Origin: Flagellatimonas centrodinii
GTDB lineage: Bacteria; Pseudomonadota; Gammaproteobacteria; Nevskiales; Nevskiaceae
DNA: 64,000 bases
Direction of reading: 5' to 3'
Assembly (NCBI RefSeq): GCF_016918765.2
Contig: NZ_CP092104.1
Coordinates: 3,348,001 to 3,412,000 of the forward strand
Each line of letters starts with the position of its first letter. Position 1 is the stretch's first letter. The notes beneath the pieces were generated by a model that was not told the DNA's origin, did no database searches, and saw only the letters and a program-made list of their open reading frames with translations. The position numbers and the translations under genes were made by a program. Shown here in pieces: positions 27,804 through 35,243 of the stretch.

Positions 27804-28858
27804 CTGCCGTTGGCGCGCCGACTCACTGCCATGTCGAGAACCTGATGCACGATCAGATCAGACACCGATACGCAGTTGCCCACTAATTCGTCACGCTGAG
27901 CCCTCCAGGCTTCTGGTGTTCTGGCAGTGACTTCATCGACCTGCGATATCACGGCGTCCGCGCTTCGATCTGTTATGTGCCTCGACAGTCCTGATCTTGA
28001 TTCGAGCCAATCGATGTAACTCCGCCCCTGCGAACGCGCGGCGACATACAGGCTCGGCACACCCAATATCGCTGACTCGGATGCCATCGTCGCGCTTTCT
28101 CCAATGACTGCCCGACAGTGGGCCATCAGGTGATGAAGTTCATTCGGTCGCCCTTTGAACAGGTATGGACGATACCTTTCACTTGGCACTACCTCTGATG
28201 AGATCAGGACCTTGCCCTTGGTCTTCAGGTGCTCAATGACCCGGCTCAAGTCACCTTCTCCCCAGCCCTGTTCGCCTAGATCGTGATTCGCCTTCCAGGA
28301 CACCAAGCGCAACAAGAACGTATCGCCTTGCTCAGATAGTCCGTTGCGTACCGCGACCTCACGGTCGGGGCTGAACTCATCCGGGTGAAGATAAGAAAGT
28401 TCATGGCATCCCGCGTAGCGCACCGTTCGATTGCGAGGTGTCCAGCCCTGATAGCAGTCTGGAACTACTACGCGGGTAGCAAAAGGGTATGTCAGTGCAT
28501 TCTGGAGGCGCGCACTCTCGGTGTCGTAGAAGATAACAGAGGGCGTTCGGGTCAAGGCTCCGGTTTGCGCTGCAAAGATTCCGCCAACTCCCGTCAGCAC
28601 GCTCGGTCGAAAGCTCCGAACTATGCCAACCAAGGCTCTATTGCGCACCAAAAGCTCGCTCGCCATGCTTGATAGGCCACCATGGTGCTGTGAGGACAAG
28701 CAAACGTGCTCGACACCAAGCGCATCCAACAAGTCAACAGCGCATTCCTTGACTCTACTAGTTACGAGAACGTCAACGCCCTGCCCTCGGAGCTTCCTGA
28801 TCGGCCCCTTGAACACATGGACATGCGCCGGGTGCGCTATGTCGACGAGAACTTTCAA
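27800..28858 (-). CDS. DUF354-family protein (GT-B / UDP-GlcNAc 2-epimerase-like)
   Basis: Cytoplasmic GT-B-fold protein of 352 aa. The N-terminus 'MKVLVDIAHPAHVHVFKGPIRKLRGQGVDVLVTSR' is typical of DUF354, a family related to UDP-GlcNAc 2-epimerases and MurG-like transferases. 'VGGIFAAQTGALTRTPSVIFYDTESARLQN' and 'HCRAVIGESATMASESAILGVPSLYV' are further landmarks. The start is TTG 28858, with only a weak purine box. DUF354 genes are common in surface-glycan clusters, but the reaction is not established. It lies 25 bp downstream of the GT2 gene. Confidence 0.82.
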   Translation of the reverse strand: MKVLVDIAHPAHVHVFKGPIRKLRGQGVDVLVTSRVKECAVDLLDALGVEHVCLSSQHHGGLSSMASELLVRNRALVGIVRSFRPSVLTGVGGIFAAQTGALTRTPSVIFYDTESARLQNALTYPFATRVVVPDCYQGWTPRNRTVRYAGCHELSYLHPDEFSPDREVAVRNGLSEQGDTFLLRLVSWKANHDLGEQGWGEGDLSRVIEHLKTKGKVLISSEVVPSERYRPYLFKGRPNELHHLMAHCRAVIGESATMASESAILGVPSLYVAARSQGRSYIDWLESRSGLSRHITDRSADAVISQVDEVTARTPEAWRAQRDELVGNCVSVSDLIVHQVLDMAVSRRANGS

Positions 28859-28883
28859 GTGAATAGCCTCAAGGAGCGAGCCG

Positions 28884-29735
28884 CTAACCGTCTCGCCGAT
28901 ATGTCAGATTCGTAATCTGCTCAGACACCAGCCCGATCAGAAAGATAATCACGGCCGCGCTGAACAACAACGCACTCATATTGGTGAACCGCCCAACCGT
29001 TGAGAACGTCCAAAGGTAGTATCCAAGCCCCAATCCAAAAAATCCGAAGCTTGCGGGCACGAACAACTTCAGCGGCGAATACAAGGTCGCAATCTTGAAG
29101 ATGATCAGCAGAAAGCGGATGCCGTCACGGAAGGGGCGGATATGGCTGGTGGTGCCCACTCGTTGGTAAACCGGGATGGGCTCGTAGGCCACCGGGTAGG
29201 CGCTTCGGAAGAAGGCCATGGTGCTGGTGGTGGGGTAGGAAAAGCCATTGGGTAGCAGGTGAAGGAACTCGCGAAACTTGTCGGCGCGCACGGCGCGGAA
29301 GCCGGAGGTGAGGTCGGCCACCTTGTGCCCGGTCATCCAGCTCGCCAGGCGGTTGTAGAGGCCATTGGCGAGGCCGCGGTGCAGGCTGGCCTGGCCATCG
29401 CTGCCGCGTGCGCCCACCACCATGTCGTAGCCCTGGTCCAGCCGTGCCAACAGTTGTGGGATGAGCGCGGGGTCGTGCTGGCCGTCGGCATCCATGAACA
29501 CGAGAATGTCGCCCGTTGCGGCCCGGGTGCCGCGCTTGATGGCGGCACCATTACCCATGGAATATGGGGACGACAGGCAGACCACGCCGGCCTCGGCACA
29601 GACGCTGGCGGTGTCATCGGTGGAGCCGTCATCAACGACGATGACTTCCGCGTCCGGGAACCGGGCCCGCAGCTTGGGCAGCAGGCCGCGCAGGCCTTCA
29701 GCCTCGTTCTTGGCGGGCATGATGATGCTGATCAA
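28884..29735 (-). CDS. Family 2 glycosyltransferase, DPM1/polyprenyl-phosphate type, with C-terminal membrane segments
   Basis: GT-A enzyme of 283 aa. 'MISIIMPAKNEAEGLRGLLPKL' and 'VIVVDDGSTDDT' bind the nucleotide sugar; 'FMDADGQHDP' carries the DXD metal motif; 'DLTSGFRAVRADKF' is typical of dolichol/polyprenyl-phosphate sugar synthases. Two C-terminal membrane segments (~215-275) anchor it. It would load a sugar onto undecaprenyl phosphate, the kind of donor GT-C enzymes such as the two next to pilA need. The start is TTG 29735 with a GGAG box six bases upstream; no earlier ATG is available. Confidence 0.88.
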   Translation of the reverse strand: MISIIMPAKNEAEGLRGLLPKLRARFPDAEVIVVDDGSTDDTASVCAEAGVVCLSSPYSMGNGAAIKRGTRAATGDILVFMDADGQHDPALIPQLLARLDQGYDMVVGARGSDGQASLHRGLANGLYNRLASWMTGHKVADLTSGFRAVRADKFREFLHLLPNGFSYPTTSTMAFFRSAYPVAYEPIPVYQRVGTTSHIRPFRDGIRFLLIIFKIATLYSPLKLFVPASFGFFGLGLGYYLWTFSTVGRFTNMSALLFSAAVIIFLIGLVSEQITNLTYRRDG

Positions 29736-29773
29736 TCCGGGCTCCCGGCGGTGGTGATGAAGATTGAGAGGCC

Positions 29774-30136
29774 TCAGCGCAACTCGACGAGTAGCGCTTG
29801 AATCTTGCTGCGAAGCGCCGGCAGGTCCTGCTTAACTGTGGTCCACACGATATCGAGGTCTACTTCGAAGTAGTCATGAACGATCCGGTTTCGCATTGCG
29901 CTCATTCTGGCCCAGGGGATGTCTGAATGCTGTTCAGGAAAGCTCGAATCGGACTTCAGTATCTTCGTGGATGCCTCACCGATCACGATCAGACATCTCA
30001 CGACTGCATCCTGTTCTTTGAACAATTCCTCGAAGACTGCAACATCTTCAACGTCGGAGAGGAATGTGGACGCGCGGTCAATCGCTTGCAGAATATGGTC
30101 GAGGTAGTCGGGAATTCGAAGCGTCTTCCCCTTCAT
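29774..30136 (-). CDS. hepT: HepT-like toxin (HEPN, DUF86)
   Basis: HEPN-domain toxin of 120 aa. The RX4HxY RNase-like motif is present in 'RNRIVHDYFEVD'. HepT is the toxin of the HepT/MntA system, in which MntA neutralises HepT by adding AMP residues to the Tyr of this motif. It overlaps the mntA stop by one base and is transcribed after it. It sits just upstream of the glycan genes, with which it has no obvious functional link. Confidence 0.9.
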   Translation of the reverse strand: MKGKTLRIPDYLDHILQAIDRASTFLSDVEDVAVFEELFKEQDAVVRCLIVIGEASTKILKSDSSFPEQHSDIPWARMSAMRNRIVHDYFEVDLDIVWTTVKQDLPALRSKIQALLVELR

Positions 30137-30426
30137 TACACAGCCGCCGCTTCCGACATGATCTGCGCACGCGTTCGCCGGGGGAGCGCTTTGGGGGTCA
30201 GCACGTCAACCCGAACTCCCAGCAGTGCCTGGGCCTCTAGCTGCAAGCCGGCCAGGTTCAGAAACGTTGTGGTCGGGGTCGGGTCTACCAGCAGATCGAG
30301 ATCGCTGTCGTCCGTATCGTCGCCATGAAGCACAGAACCGAAAATGCGCGGACGCAGAAAGCCATGACGAACCGCCAACTGGCGTAGCTCGTCGCGATGC
30401 AGTGCCAATGCATGAGAAGGCTTCAT
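30136..30426 (-). CDS. mntA: MntA-like minimal nucleotidyltransferase antitoxin
   Basis: Nucleotidyltransferase of 96 aa. The motif 'FGSVLHGDDTDDSDLDLLVD' contains the GS plus DxD metal-binding residues of the minimal nucleotidyltransferase fold. It is the antitoxin partner of HepT, adenylylating the toxin. Gene order (antitoxin first, toxin second, one-base overlap) is the common one for this system. Confidence 0.9.
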   Translation of the reverse strand: MKPSHALALHRDELRQLAVRHGFLRPRIFGSVLHGDDTDDSDLDLLVDPTPTTTFLNLAGLQLEAQALLGVRVDVLTPKALPRRTRAQIMSEAAAV

Positions 30427-30509
30427 AGGATGAAAGATAGCATGGGGCCAAGGTGTTTTCGCCTAGCGCTGCGGCTAGGATATGCCCTGCCCACCAGGAG
30501 GAATCGGGC

Positions 30510-31019
30510 GTGAAACAGATCGATGAACTGCAGGACTGTCTGGATGGCGTTAGCGGCACCCTGGTGGTGTCGCCCGCACCCTCGGCGGCGTGGACGGTGG
30601 TGATCAAGAAGGCACTGGCCCACCTGGGGCGGGAGAAGCGCTATTGGGTGTACGCCACGCTGCCGTTTGATGCGGGCGCCCTCGCCCAGCCTGCAGATGG
30701 CGACGACTGGCTCTATGACCTCTGTTGGCTCAGCCTCAGTGACGGCCGGCTGCTGGTGGACATGGAGCTGGCGATGCAGGCGGCCTGGGGCCAGACCGAT
30801 GAGGTGCTGGGGGCCTTTCAGAAGCTCTGCCAGGCGCGGGCCCGGTTCAAGCTGATGGTTTACCACGCGCAGACGGAGGACGCCTGCGACCAGCTCACGG
30901 CCCTGCTGACCCGCCAACGCGCTGTCTTCGCCCGCCGCGACCCGACCGAGACCTGGCTGCTGTCGTGCTGGGTGGCGGAGCTGCGGGGGTTTCGGTATCG
31001 GGCAGTGGAACCAGAGTAG
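30510..31019 (+). CDS. Hypothetical protein
   Basis: Soluble protein of 169 aa without signal or membrane segments. It starts with GTG 30510, preceded by a strong AGGAGG site. Segments such as 'GTLVVSPAPSAAWTVVIKKALAHLGREKRYWVYATLPFDAGAL' and 'RLLVDMELAMQAAWGQTDEVLGAFQKLCQARARFKLMVYHAQ' suggest a mixed alpha/beta fold. I recognise no family. Its last codons run into the GACAGTGCTGAGT repeat module, which begins right after the stop. Confidence 0.7.
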   Translation: MKQIDELQDCLDGVSGTLVVSPAPSAAWTVVIKKALAHLGREKRYWVYATLPFDAGALAQPADGDDWLYDLCWLSLSDGRLLVDMELAMQAAWGQTDEVLGAFQKLCQARARFKLMVYHAQTEDACDQLTALLTRQRAVFARRDPTETWLLSCWVAELRGFRYRAVEPE

Positions 31020-31266
31020 AGGACAGTGCTGAGTGCTGAGTAAGGGCAACAGCGCAGCCCTGTGTCATCGCGAGAGATGAAGGCTCGCGGCGATCTCGTT
31101 GGTGGGGGCAGCGCCGGCCGGGGGAGATTGCCGCGCCCGCTTTGCGGGCTCGCAATGACAAAAGTGGCGTGCGGGCTCGCAATGACAAAAAAGGACGTGC
31201 GGGCTCGCAATGACAGAAGCAGAGTGCTGAGTGGCGAGTGGTGGTAGCGCTAACAGCAACAGCGAT
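31020..31266 (-). repeat. Intergenic repeat cluster E with flanking modules on both sides
   Basis: One full element at 31063-31160 in minus orientation (starts TGTCATCGCGAG, ends CTCGCAATGACA), then two half-elements of about 27 bp ending at 31187 and 31214. The GACAGTGCTGAGT module flanks it at 31020-31055 and 31220-31265, each followed by a GCAACAGC tail. Confidence 0.85.
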
Positions 31267-31321
31267 GGCTCAGAAGGGTCTTGGGGTGACGCTGGTGGAT
31301 GTTCCGGAGTAGCCTTACCGT

Positions 31322-31525
31322 ATGACCACTGCAGATCGCATCTACGAGTCGGTGAAACCTTTGCCTGAGCCACTGGCGCAGGAGGTGCTCGACTTTGTGA
31401 CGTTTCTGAAAACGCGACGCCTCGGGGCAGACATCGACGACCTCATCGCAGCCCAGGCGGCCAGCCTCGCTCATTCATGGGATAACGCCGACGACGAAGC
31501 TTGGAACGATGTTTCTGCCGTCTGA
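31322..31525 (+). CDS. Lone DUF2281-family antitoxin-like protein
   Basis: Protein of 67 aa starting 'MTTADRIYESVKPLPEPLAQEVLDFVTFLKTRR', the usual N-terminal helix pair of DUF2281 antitoxins. These normally precede a PIN or RelE-type toxin gene; here no toxin frame follows before the next repeat cluster, so it may be an orphan or the remnant of a pair. A GGAG box lies about 12 bases before the ATG. Confidence 0.7.
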   Translation: MTTADRIYESVKPLPEPLAQEVLDFVTFLKTRRLGADIDDLIAAQAASLAHSWDNADDEAWNDVSAV

Positions 31526-31680
31526 CATCGTTAGACCACTTGGCTGCGGCCCGAGAAGGTCTTCACGCTTAATGTATCTCTGATTGTGCTCAGGGCTGGC
31601 CGGCTCACGCCAGCGACGTTCAAACGTGTACAGGCAGCGATCTGCGTTTCGCTGGGATGCGCGACACGCTGACAAACGCC
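31526..31680 (+). other. Gap without gene: possible decayed toxin region
   Basis: The 155 bp after the DUF2281 gene hold a short frame beginning MFLPSDIV that stops after a few dozen codons. Nothing here matches a toxin I recognise. No terminator was seen. Confidence 0.25.
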
Positions 31681-32160
31681 TGTCATCGCGAGCGACGAAG
31701 TCTCGTGGCGATCTCGTTGGTGGTGCGGTGCCGGCCGGGGGAGATTGCCGCGCCCGCCTGGCGGGCTCGCAATGACAAAAGAAGGGCGTGCGGGCTCGCA
31801 ATGACAAGCAACATGTCTGTCATCGCGAGCGGCGTAGCCGTGTGGCGATCTCGTTGGTTAGGGCAGTGCCGGCCGGGTGAGATTGCTGCGCCCGCGTTGC
31901 GGGCTCGCAATGACAAAAAAAGGGCGTGCGAACTCACAATGACAAGCAACATGTCTGTCATCGCGAGCGGCGTAGCCGTGTGGCGATCTCGTTGGTGAGG
32001 GCAGTGCCGGCCGGGTGAGATTGCCGCGCCCGCTGCGCGGGCTCGCAATGACAAAAGAAGCGCGTTGCGGGCTCGCAATGACGTTTACCTGCATTCTGCG
32101 AGACACGTCGGGCCTTAACGCTTTCACTCAGCGCTCATCACTCGGTTGTCAGCACTGTCT
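31681..32160 (-). repeat. Intergenic repeat cluster F (three full elements, tandem)
   Basis: Full elements at 31681-31777, 31818-31915 and 31956-32053, a period of about 137-138 bp, each followed by a half-element of about 27 bp. All in minus orientation. The right flank at 32121-32160 carries the GACAGTGCTGAGT module inverted (CAGCACTGTCT matches 35221 exactly on the other strand). Confidence 0.87.
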
Positions 32161-32222
32161 TATGTAGCACTTTGCTACAACCCGGCGTAGCATAGGTTTC
32201 CCGCCGTTCCGGAGCCCCTGCC

Positions 32223-32606
32223 ATGCCGACGCCCTCGCCTGTTCGTCTTGATGCCGACCTGTCCGACGCCGCCCGTGCGGTGGCGCCCACCATGAGCCGC
32301 AGTGTGGCGCAGCAGTTGTCGCATTGGGCGCGTATTGGGCGGGAGCTGGAGCGTACGCCGGGCATCAGCCTGGAAGCGATCCAGGCGGTGCTGGGGGGCG
32401 GGGGCGACTATGACGCGTTGAACATTCGAGAACAGGCGATGGTGCGGGTCGACTGGAAGTCGCAGATCAGCGAGCGACGTGCAGCGCTGCAGCTCGACGA
32501 GGCCTTTGCACAAGAAGGCCACCGCTATGCGGAACTGGATGCACGCGGCCGGGTCGTGGAAAAGCCGGCGACGCAGCGCGCACGGCGGCGCAAGGCGCAG
32601 GGCTGA
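32223..32606 (+). CDS. ParD-like antitoxin, partner of zeta-type toxin
   Basis: Protein of 127 aa. The N-terminal 'MPTPSPVRLDADLSDAARAVAPTMSRSVAQQLSHWARIGRELER' fits the ParD-like antitoxin family (ribbon-helix-helix style DNA-binding region followed by helix). The C-terminus is basic ('RARRRKAQG'). It precedes a zeta-like kinase gene by six bases, the usual antitoxin-first order. It probably represses its own promoter; no operator was identified. Confidence 0.8.
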   Translation: MPTPSPVRLDADLSDAARAVAPTMSRSVAQQLSHWARIGRELERTPGISLEAIQAVLGGGGDYDALNIREQAMVRVDWKSQISERRAALQLDEAFAQEGHRYAELDARGRVVEKPATQRARRRKAQG

Positions 32607-32612
32607 CTGCCG

Positions 32613-33209
32613 GTGCCGGTGCTGCACCTACTGGCGGGCCCCAATGGCGCTGGCAAGACCACCTTCTACCAGCGGGTGCTGGGGCCGGTGCTGCACCTGC
32701 CGTTCATCAATGCCGATGTCATCGCACGGGACCGCTGGCCGGGCGAAGAGGCGCAGCGCGCCTACGAGGCCTCTCGGGCAGCGGCCGAAGCGCGCGCCGT
32801 GGCGATGCAGACGGGGCGTTCGTTCGTCACCGAAACCGTGTTCTCGCACCCCAGCAAGCTGGACCTGCTGGTCGCCGCGCGGGCAGCGGGTTATTTGACC
32901 ACGCTGCATGTGGTGACCATCCCACTGAAGCTGGCCCTGGTGCGGGTGCGCCTGCGCGTTCAGCAGGGCGGCCATGCGGTGCCGGAAACCAAACAGCGCG
33001 AGCGCTACCTGCGGCTGTGGGGCCTGTTGGCACAGGCCATTCACACGGCCGACGAGAGCTACATTTACGACAACACCCGCGCCAATGAGGCCTACCGCCT
33101 GGTGGCCCGCTACGAACGCGGCGTGCTGCTCGGTGAGGCCGACTGGCCGGCGTGGCTACCGCCCGCGCTGCGCAAGCCGGCGCCACTTTCGGAGTCCAGT
33201 GCACCATGA
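32613..33209 (+). CDS. Zeta-toxin family kinase (UDP-sugar kinase-like)
   Basis: P-loop kinase of 198 aa. The Walker A motif 'AGPNGAGKTTF' is followed by 'FINADVIARDRWPGEEAQRAYEA', with the catalytic Asp in NAD/RD, and 'GRSFVTETVFSHPSKLDLL'. Zeta toxins phosphorylate UDP-N-acetylglucosamine and block wall synthesis; many short chromosomal relatives have uncertain targets. GTG 32613 is the only sensible start. It overlaps the next gene's start by four bases. Confidence 0.85.
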   Translation: MPVLHLLAGPNGAGKTTFYQRVLGPVLHLPFINADVIARDRWPGEEAQRAYEASRAAAEARAVAMQTGRSFVTETVFSHPSKLDLLVAARAAGYLTTLHVVTIPLKLALVRVRLRVQQGGHAVPETKQRERYLRLWGLLAQAIHTADESYIYDNTRANEAYRLVARYERGVLLGEADWPAWLPPALRKPAPLSESSAP

Positions 33210-33565
33210 ACCCCCTTTCGAGCGCCCCGGTGCTCATTTCGGTGCTGCTGCTGATCTGCAGCAATGTGTTCATGACCTTCGCCTGGTACGCACACCTGAA
33301 GGCACTCAACCACAAGCCATGGATCGTGGCGGCGTTGGTGAGCTGGGGCATCGCCCTGTTCGAATACCTGTTGCACGTGCCGGCCAACCGCATCGGCTAC
33401 ACGGTGTTGAACGTGGGGCAACTGAAGATCCTGCAGGAGGTGATCACGTTGTCGGTGTTCATACCGTTCGCGTTCTTCTACCTGAAAGAGCCGCTGAAGC
33501 TGGACTATCTTTGGGCCGGCTTGTGTCTGGTGGGCGCGGTGTATTTCGTGTTTCGCTCGGCCTGA
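33206..33565 (+). CDS. DUF486 small membrane protein (DMT-like)
   Basis: Integral membrane protein of 119 aa with four membrane segments, typical of DUF486. 'LKALNHKPWIVAALVSWGIALFEYLLHVPANRIGY' and 'LKILQEVITLSVFIPFAFFYLKEPLKLDYLWAG' are strongly conserved in the family, related to EamA/SMR-type transporters. Overlap with the zeta gene suggests co-transcription, but a shared function is not implied. Confidence 0.88.
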   Translation: MNPLSSAPVLISVLLLICSNVFMTFAWYAHLKALNHKPWIVAALVSWGIALFEYLLHVPANRIGYTVLNVGQLKILQEVITLSVFIPFAFFYLKEPLKLDYLWAGLCLVGAVYFVFRSA

Positions 33566-33591
33566 TACCGGACTGATTGACAGGAACCGCC

Positions 33592-34398
33592 ATGCGCTAC
33601 CAAGGCAAGATCATCTCGTGGAACCCGGCTCGCGGCTTCGGCTTCATCCAGTGGAATGGCAGTACCGACCGGGTGTTCGTGCATGTGAGCGCATTCAAGG
33701 GGCTGGCATGCACCCCGGCAGAAGGGCTGATCGTGACCCATGCGGTCGAAAAGGACACGCAGGGTCGATTCCGGGCGGTAAAACTGGGCATACCAGCTTC
33801 ACAACAGGGACAGACGACCGCACCCTTTCGCACCCGCGCCACATCGCCCCGCCGCAGCCGTACGCGTGCCCGTTCGCGGCCACCGGCACGGGGCCTACGG
33901 ACGCTGCGCAAGCTGGCGGTGGCCGGGCTGGTGGCGGCTGCCATCATGGGCTACCAGTGGTTCCAGGGCCTGGACGGCCTGGCCCGGCCCGGCGGTAACG
34001 ATGACGGCAGCAGCCTTGCGGATTTCGCCCGGGATGATGCCGCCGCCGCACCCCGGCTGCAGCGCAGCGACGCTGCATTGCAGGCCGCCTTCGAGGCACA
34101 GCGTGGTGATCTGCAGATCGAAGGTCAGGGCACGGTGATCAAGGTGCTGCCCGACGACAACAAGGGCTCGCGCCATCAGCGTTTCATCCTGCGGCTGGGC
34201 AGCGGGCAGACGGTATTGGTGGCCCACAACATCGACCTCGCGCCGCGGGTGCCTGGCCTCGCCGAGGGTGACACCGTCACCTTTTTCGGCGAGTACGAAT
34301 GGAACCCGCAGGGCGGTGTCATCCACTGGACCCACCACGACCCCGGGGGTCGGCATGTGGGCGGGTGGCTACGGCACCGCGGCCAAACCTATGAGTAA
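33592..34398 (+). CDS. Cold-shock domain membrane protein with DUF3465-like C-terminus
   Basis: Protein of 268 aa and paralogue in layout of the gene at 19059. Residues 1-68 are a cold-shock OB fold with a good RNP1 ('GKIISWNPARGFGFIQWNG') and RNP2-like 'DRVFVHVSAF'. An Arg/Pro/Ser-rich basic linker (~75-105) and one membrane helix (~109-125) follow. The outside part has a DUF3465-like OB fold ('GQGTVIKVLPDDNKGSRHQRFILRLGSGQTVLVAHNIDLAPRV', 'DTVTFFGEYEWNPQGGVIHWTHHDPGGRHVGGWLRHRGQTYE'). A cytoplasmic RNA-binding part joined to a periplasmic DUF3465 domain is a curious pairing. Role unknown. Confidence 0.85.
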   Translation: MRYQGKIISWNPARGFGFIQWNGSTDRVFVHVSAFKGLACTPAEGLIVTHAVEKDTQGRFRAVKLGIPASQQGQTTAPFRTRATSPRRSRTRARSRPPARGLRTLRKLAVAGLVAAAIMGYQWFQGLDGLARPGGNDDGSSLADFARDDAAAAPRLQRSDAALQAAFEAQRGDLQIEGQGTVIKVLPDDNKGSRHQRFILRLGSGQTVLVAHNIDLAPRVPGLAEGDTVTFFGEYEWNPQGGVIHWTHHDPGGRHVGGWLRHRGQTYE

Positions 34399-34473
34399 CC
34401 CTCGGCCCGGATCGACAGATCACACCCGGTCCCGCTAGGGTTGGGCATGCGCTCGCCAGCAGGATGCCCGCCG

Positions 34474-34860
34474 ATGAACCTCACCGAAACCTTCGCCGTT
34501 CTCAAGCCCGACCTTGGGGTCGACACCCTGCCGGTAACACCCGAGATTTATGCCGAGCTTGATACCCGGTATGCGCAGTTCAAGGGCCATGTGCTGACGT
34601 CGGTCTACACCTTCGACCGCGACTGGAACAGTTGGGAGCGCCACCCGGCGGGTGATGAGATGGTGGTGCTGCTGTCCGGCGACGTGACCCTGGTCTGTGA
34701 AACCGACCACGGTGAGGCACCCACCCGGCTGTCGGCGCCCGGCGACTTCGTAGTGGTACCGCGCGGGGTCTGGCATACCGCTCGGGTGGCGGCCGGGCCT
34801 GCCATGATGCTGTTCATCACGCCGGGCGAAGGGACTGAACATCGCCCTGCTTCCACCTGA
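34474..34860 (+). CDS. Cupin-domain protein
   Basis: Single cupin beta-barrel of 128 aa. 'WNSWERHPAGDEMVVLLSGDVTLVCE' and 'PGDFVVVPRGVWHTARV' are the two cupin motifs, giving probable metal ligands His, Glu and His. Chosen start ATG 34474; ATG 34447 is also in frame. No substrate can be inferred. Confidence 0.85.
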   Translation: MNLTETFAVLKPDLGVDTLPVTPEIYAELDTRYAQFKGHVLTSVYTFDRDWNSWERHPAGDEMVVLLSGDVTLVCETDHGEAPTRLSAPGDFVVVPRGVWHTARVAAGPAMMLFITPGEGTEHRPAST

Positions 34861-34883
34861 ACCTTGCACCCCTGGAGTACTTG

Positions 34884-35243
34884 ATGCCGATCTCCCTCTA
34901 CAAAGCCTTGTTGATCGCCCTCGCCGCCGGCTTCGCGGCCGCATTCGTGATGATCTGCGTGCCGCCGCTGATCGAAAACCCCGACATCGTCGGCGCCGCG
35001 CTCGCCGGCTTCGTCAATCCGTTCGCCAGCGGTTACGCCACCGACGTGTTGTTCTGTTGGGCGGTGCTGGCAGTGTGGGTCATCTACGAGGCCCGCACCC
35101 TAGGCATTCGCCACGGTTGGGTGGCCTTGCTGCTGGGTGTGGTACCCGGTGTGGCCACCGGTTTTGCGGTGTATCTGCTTATGCGGATGAAACAGGTCGG
35201 GCCACACAGTGCCTGGGACAAGACAGTGCTGAGTGGTGAGTGA
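34884..35243 (+). CDS. DUF2834-type membrane protein with a repeat-derived end
   Basis: Membrane protein of 119 aa with three or four membrane segments and the 'NPFASGYATDVLFCWAVLAVWVIYEARTLGIRHGW' region of DUF2834. TGGAG lies six bases before ATG 34884. The last codons (ending TVLSGE) and the stop come from the GACAGTGCTGAGTG repeat module that begins at about 35222, so the repeat appears to have replaced or extended the original end. Function unknown. Confidence 0.82.
   Translation: MPISLYKALLIALAAGFAAAFVMICVPPLIENPDIVGAALAGFVNPFASGYATDVLFCWAVLAVWVIYEARTLGIRHGWVALLLGVVPGVATGFAVYLLMRMKQVGPHSAWDKTVLSGE

Noticed and set aside
31509-31590. Possible toxin partner of the DUF2281 antitoxin (frame beginning MFLPSDIV)
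   Set aside because: It stops quickly and shows no PIN, RelE or MazF motif.
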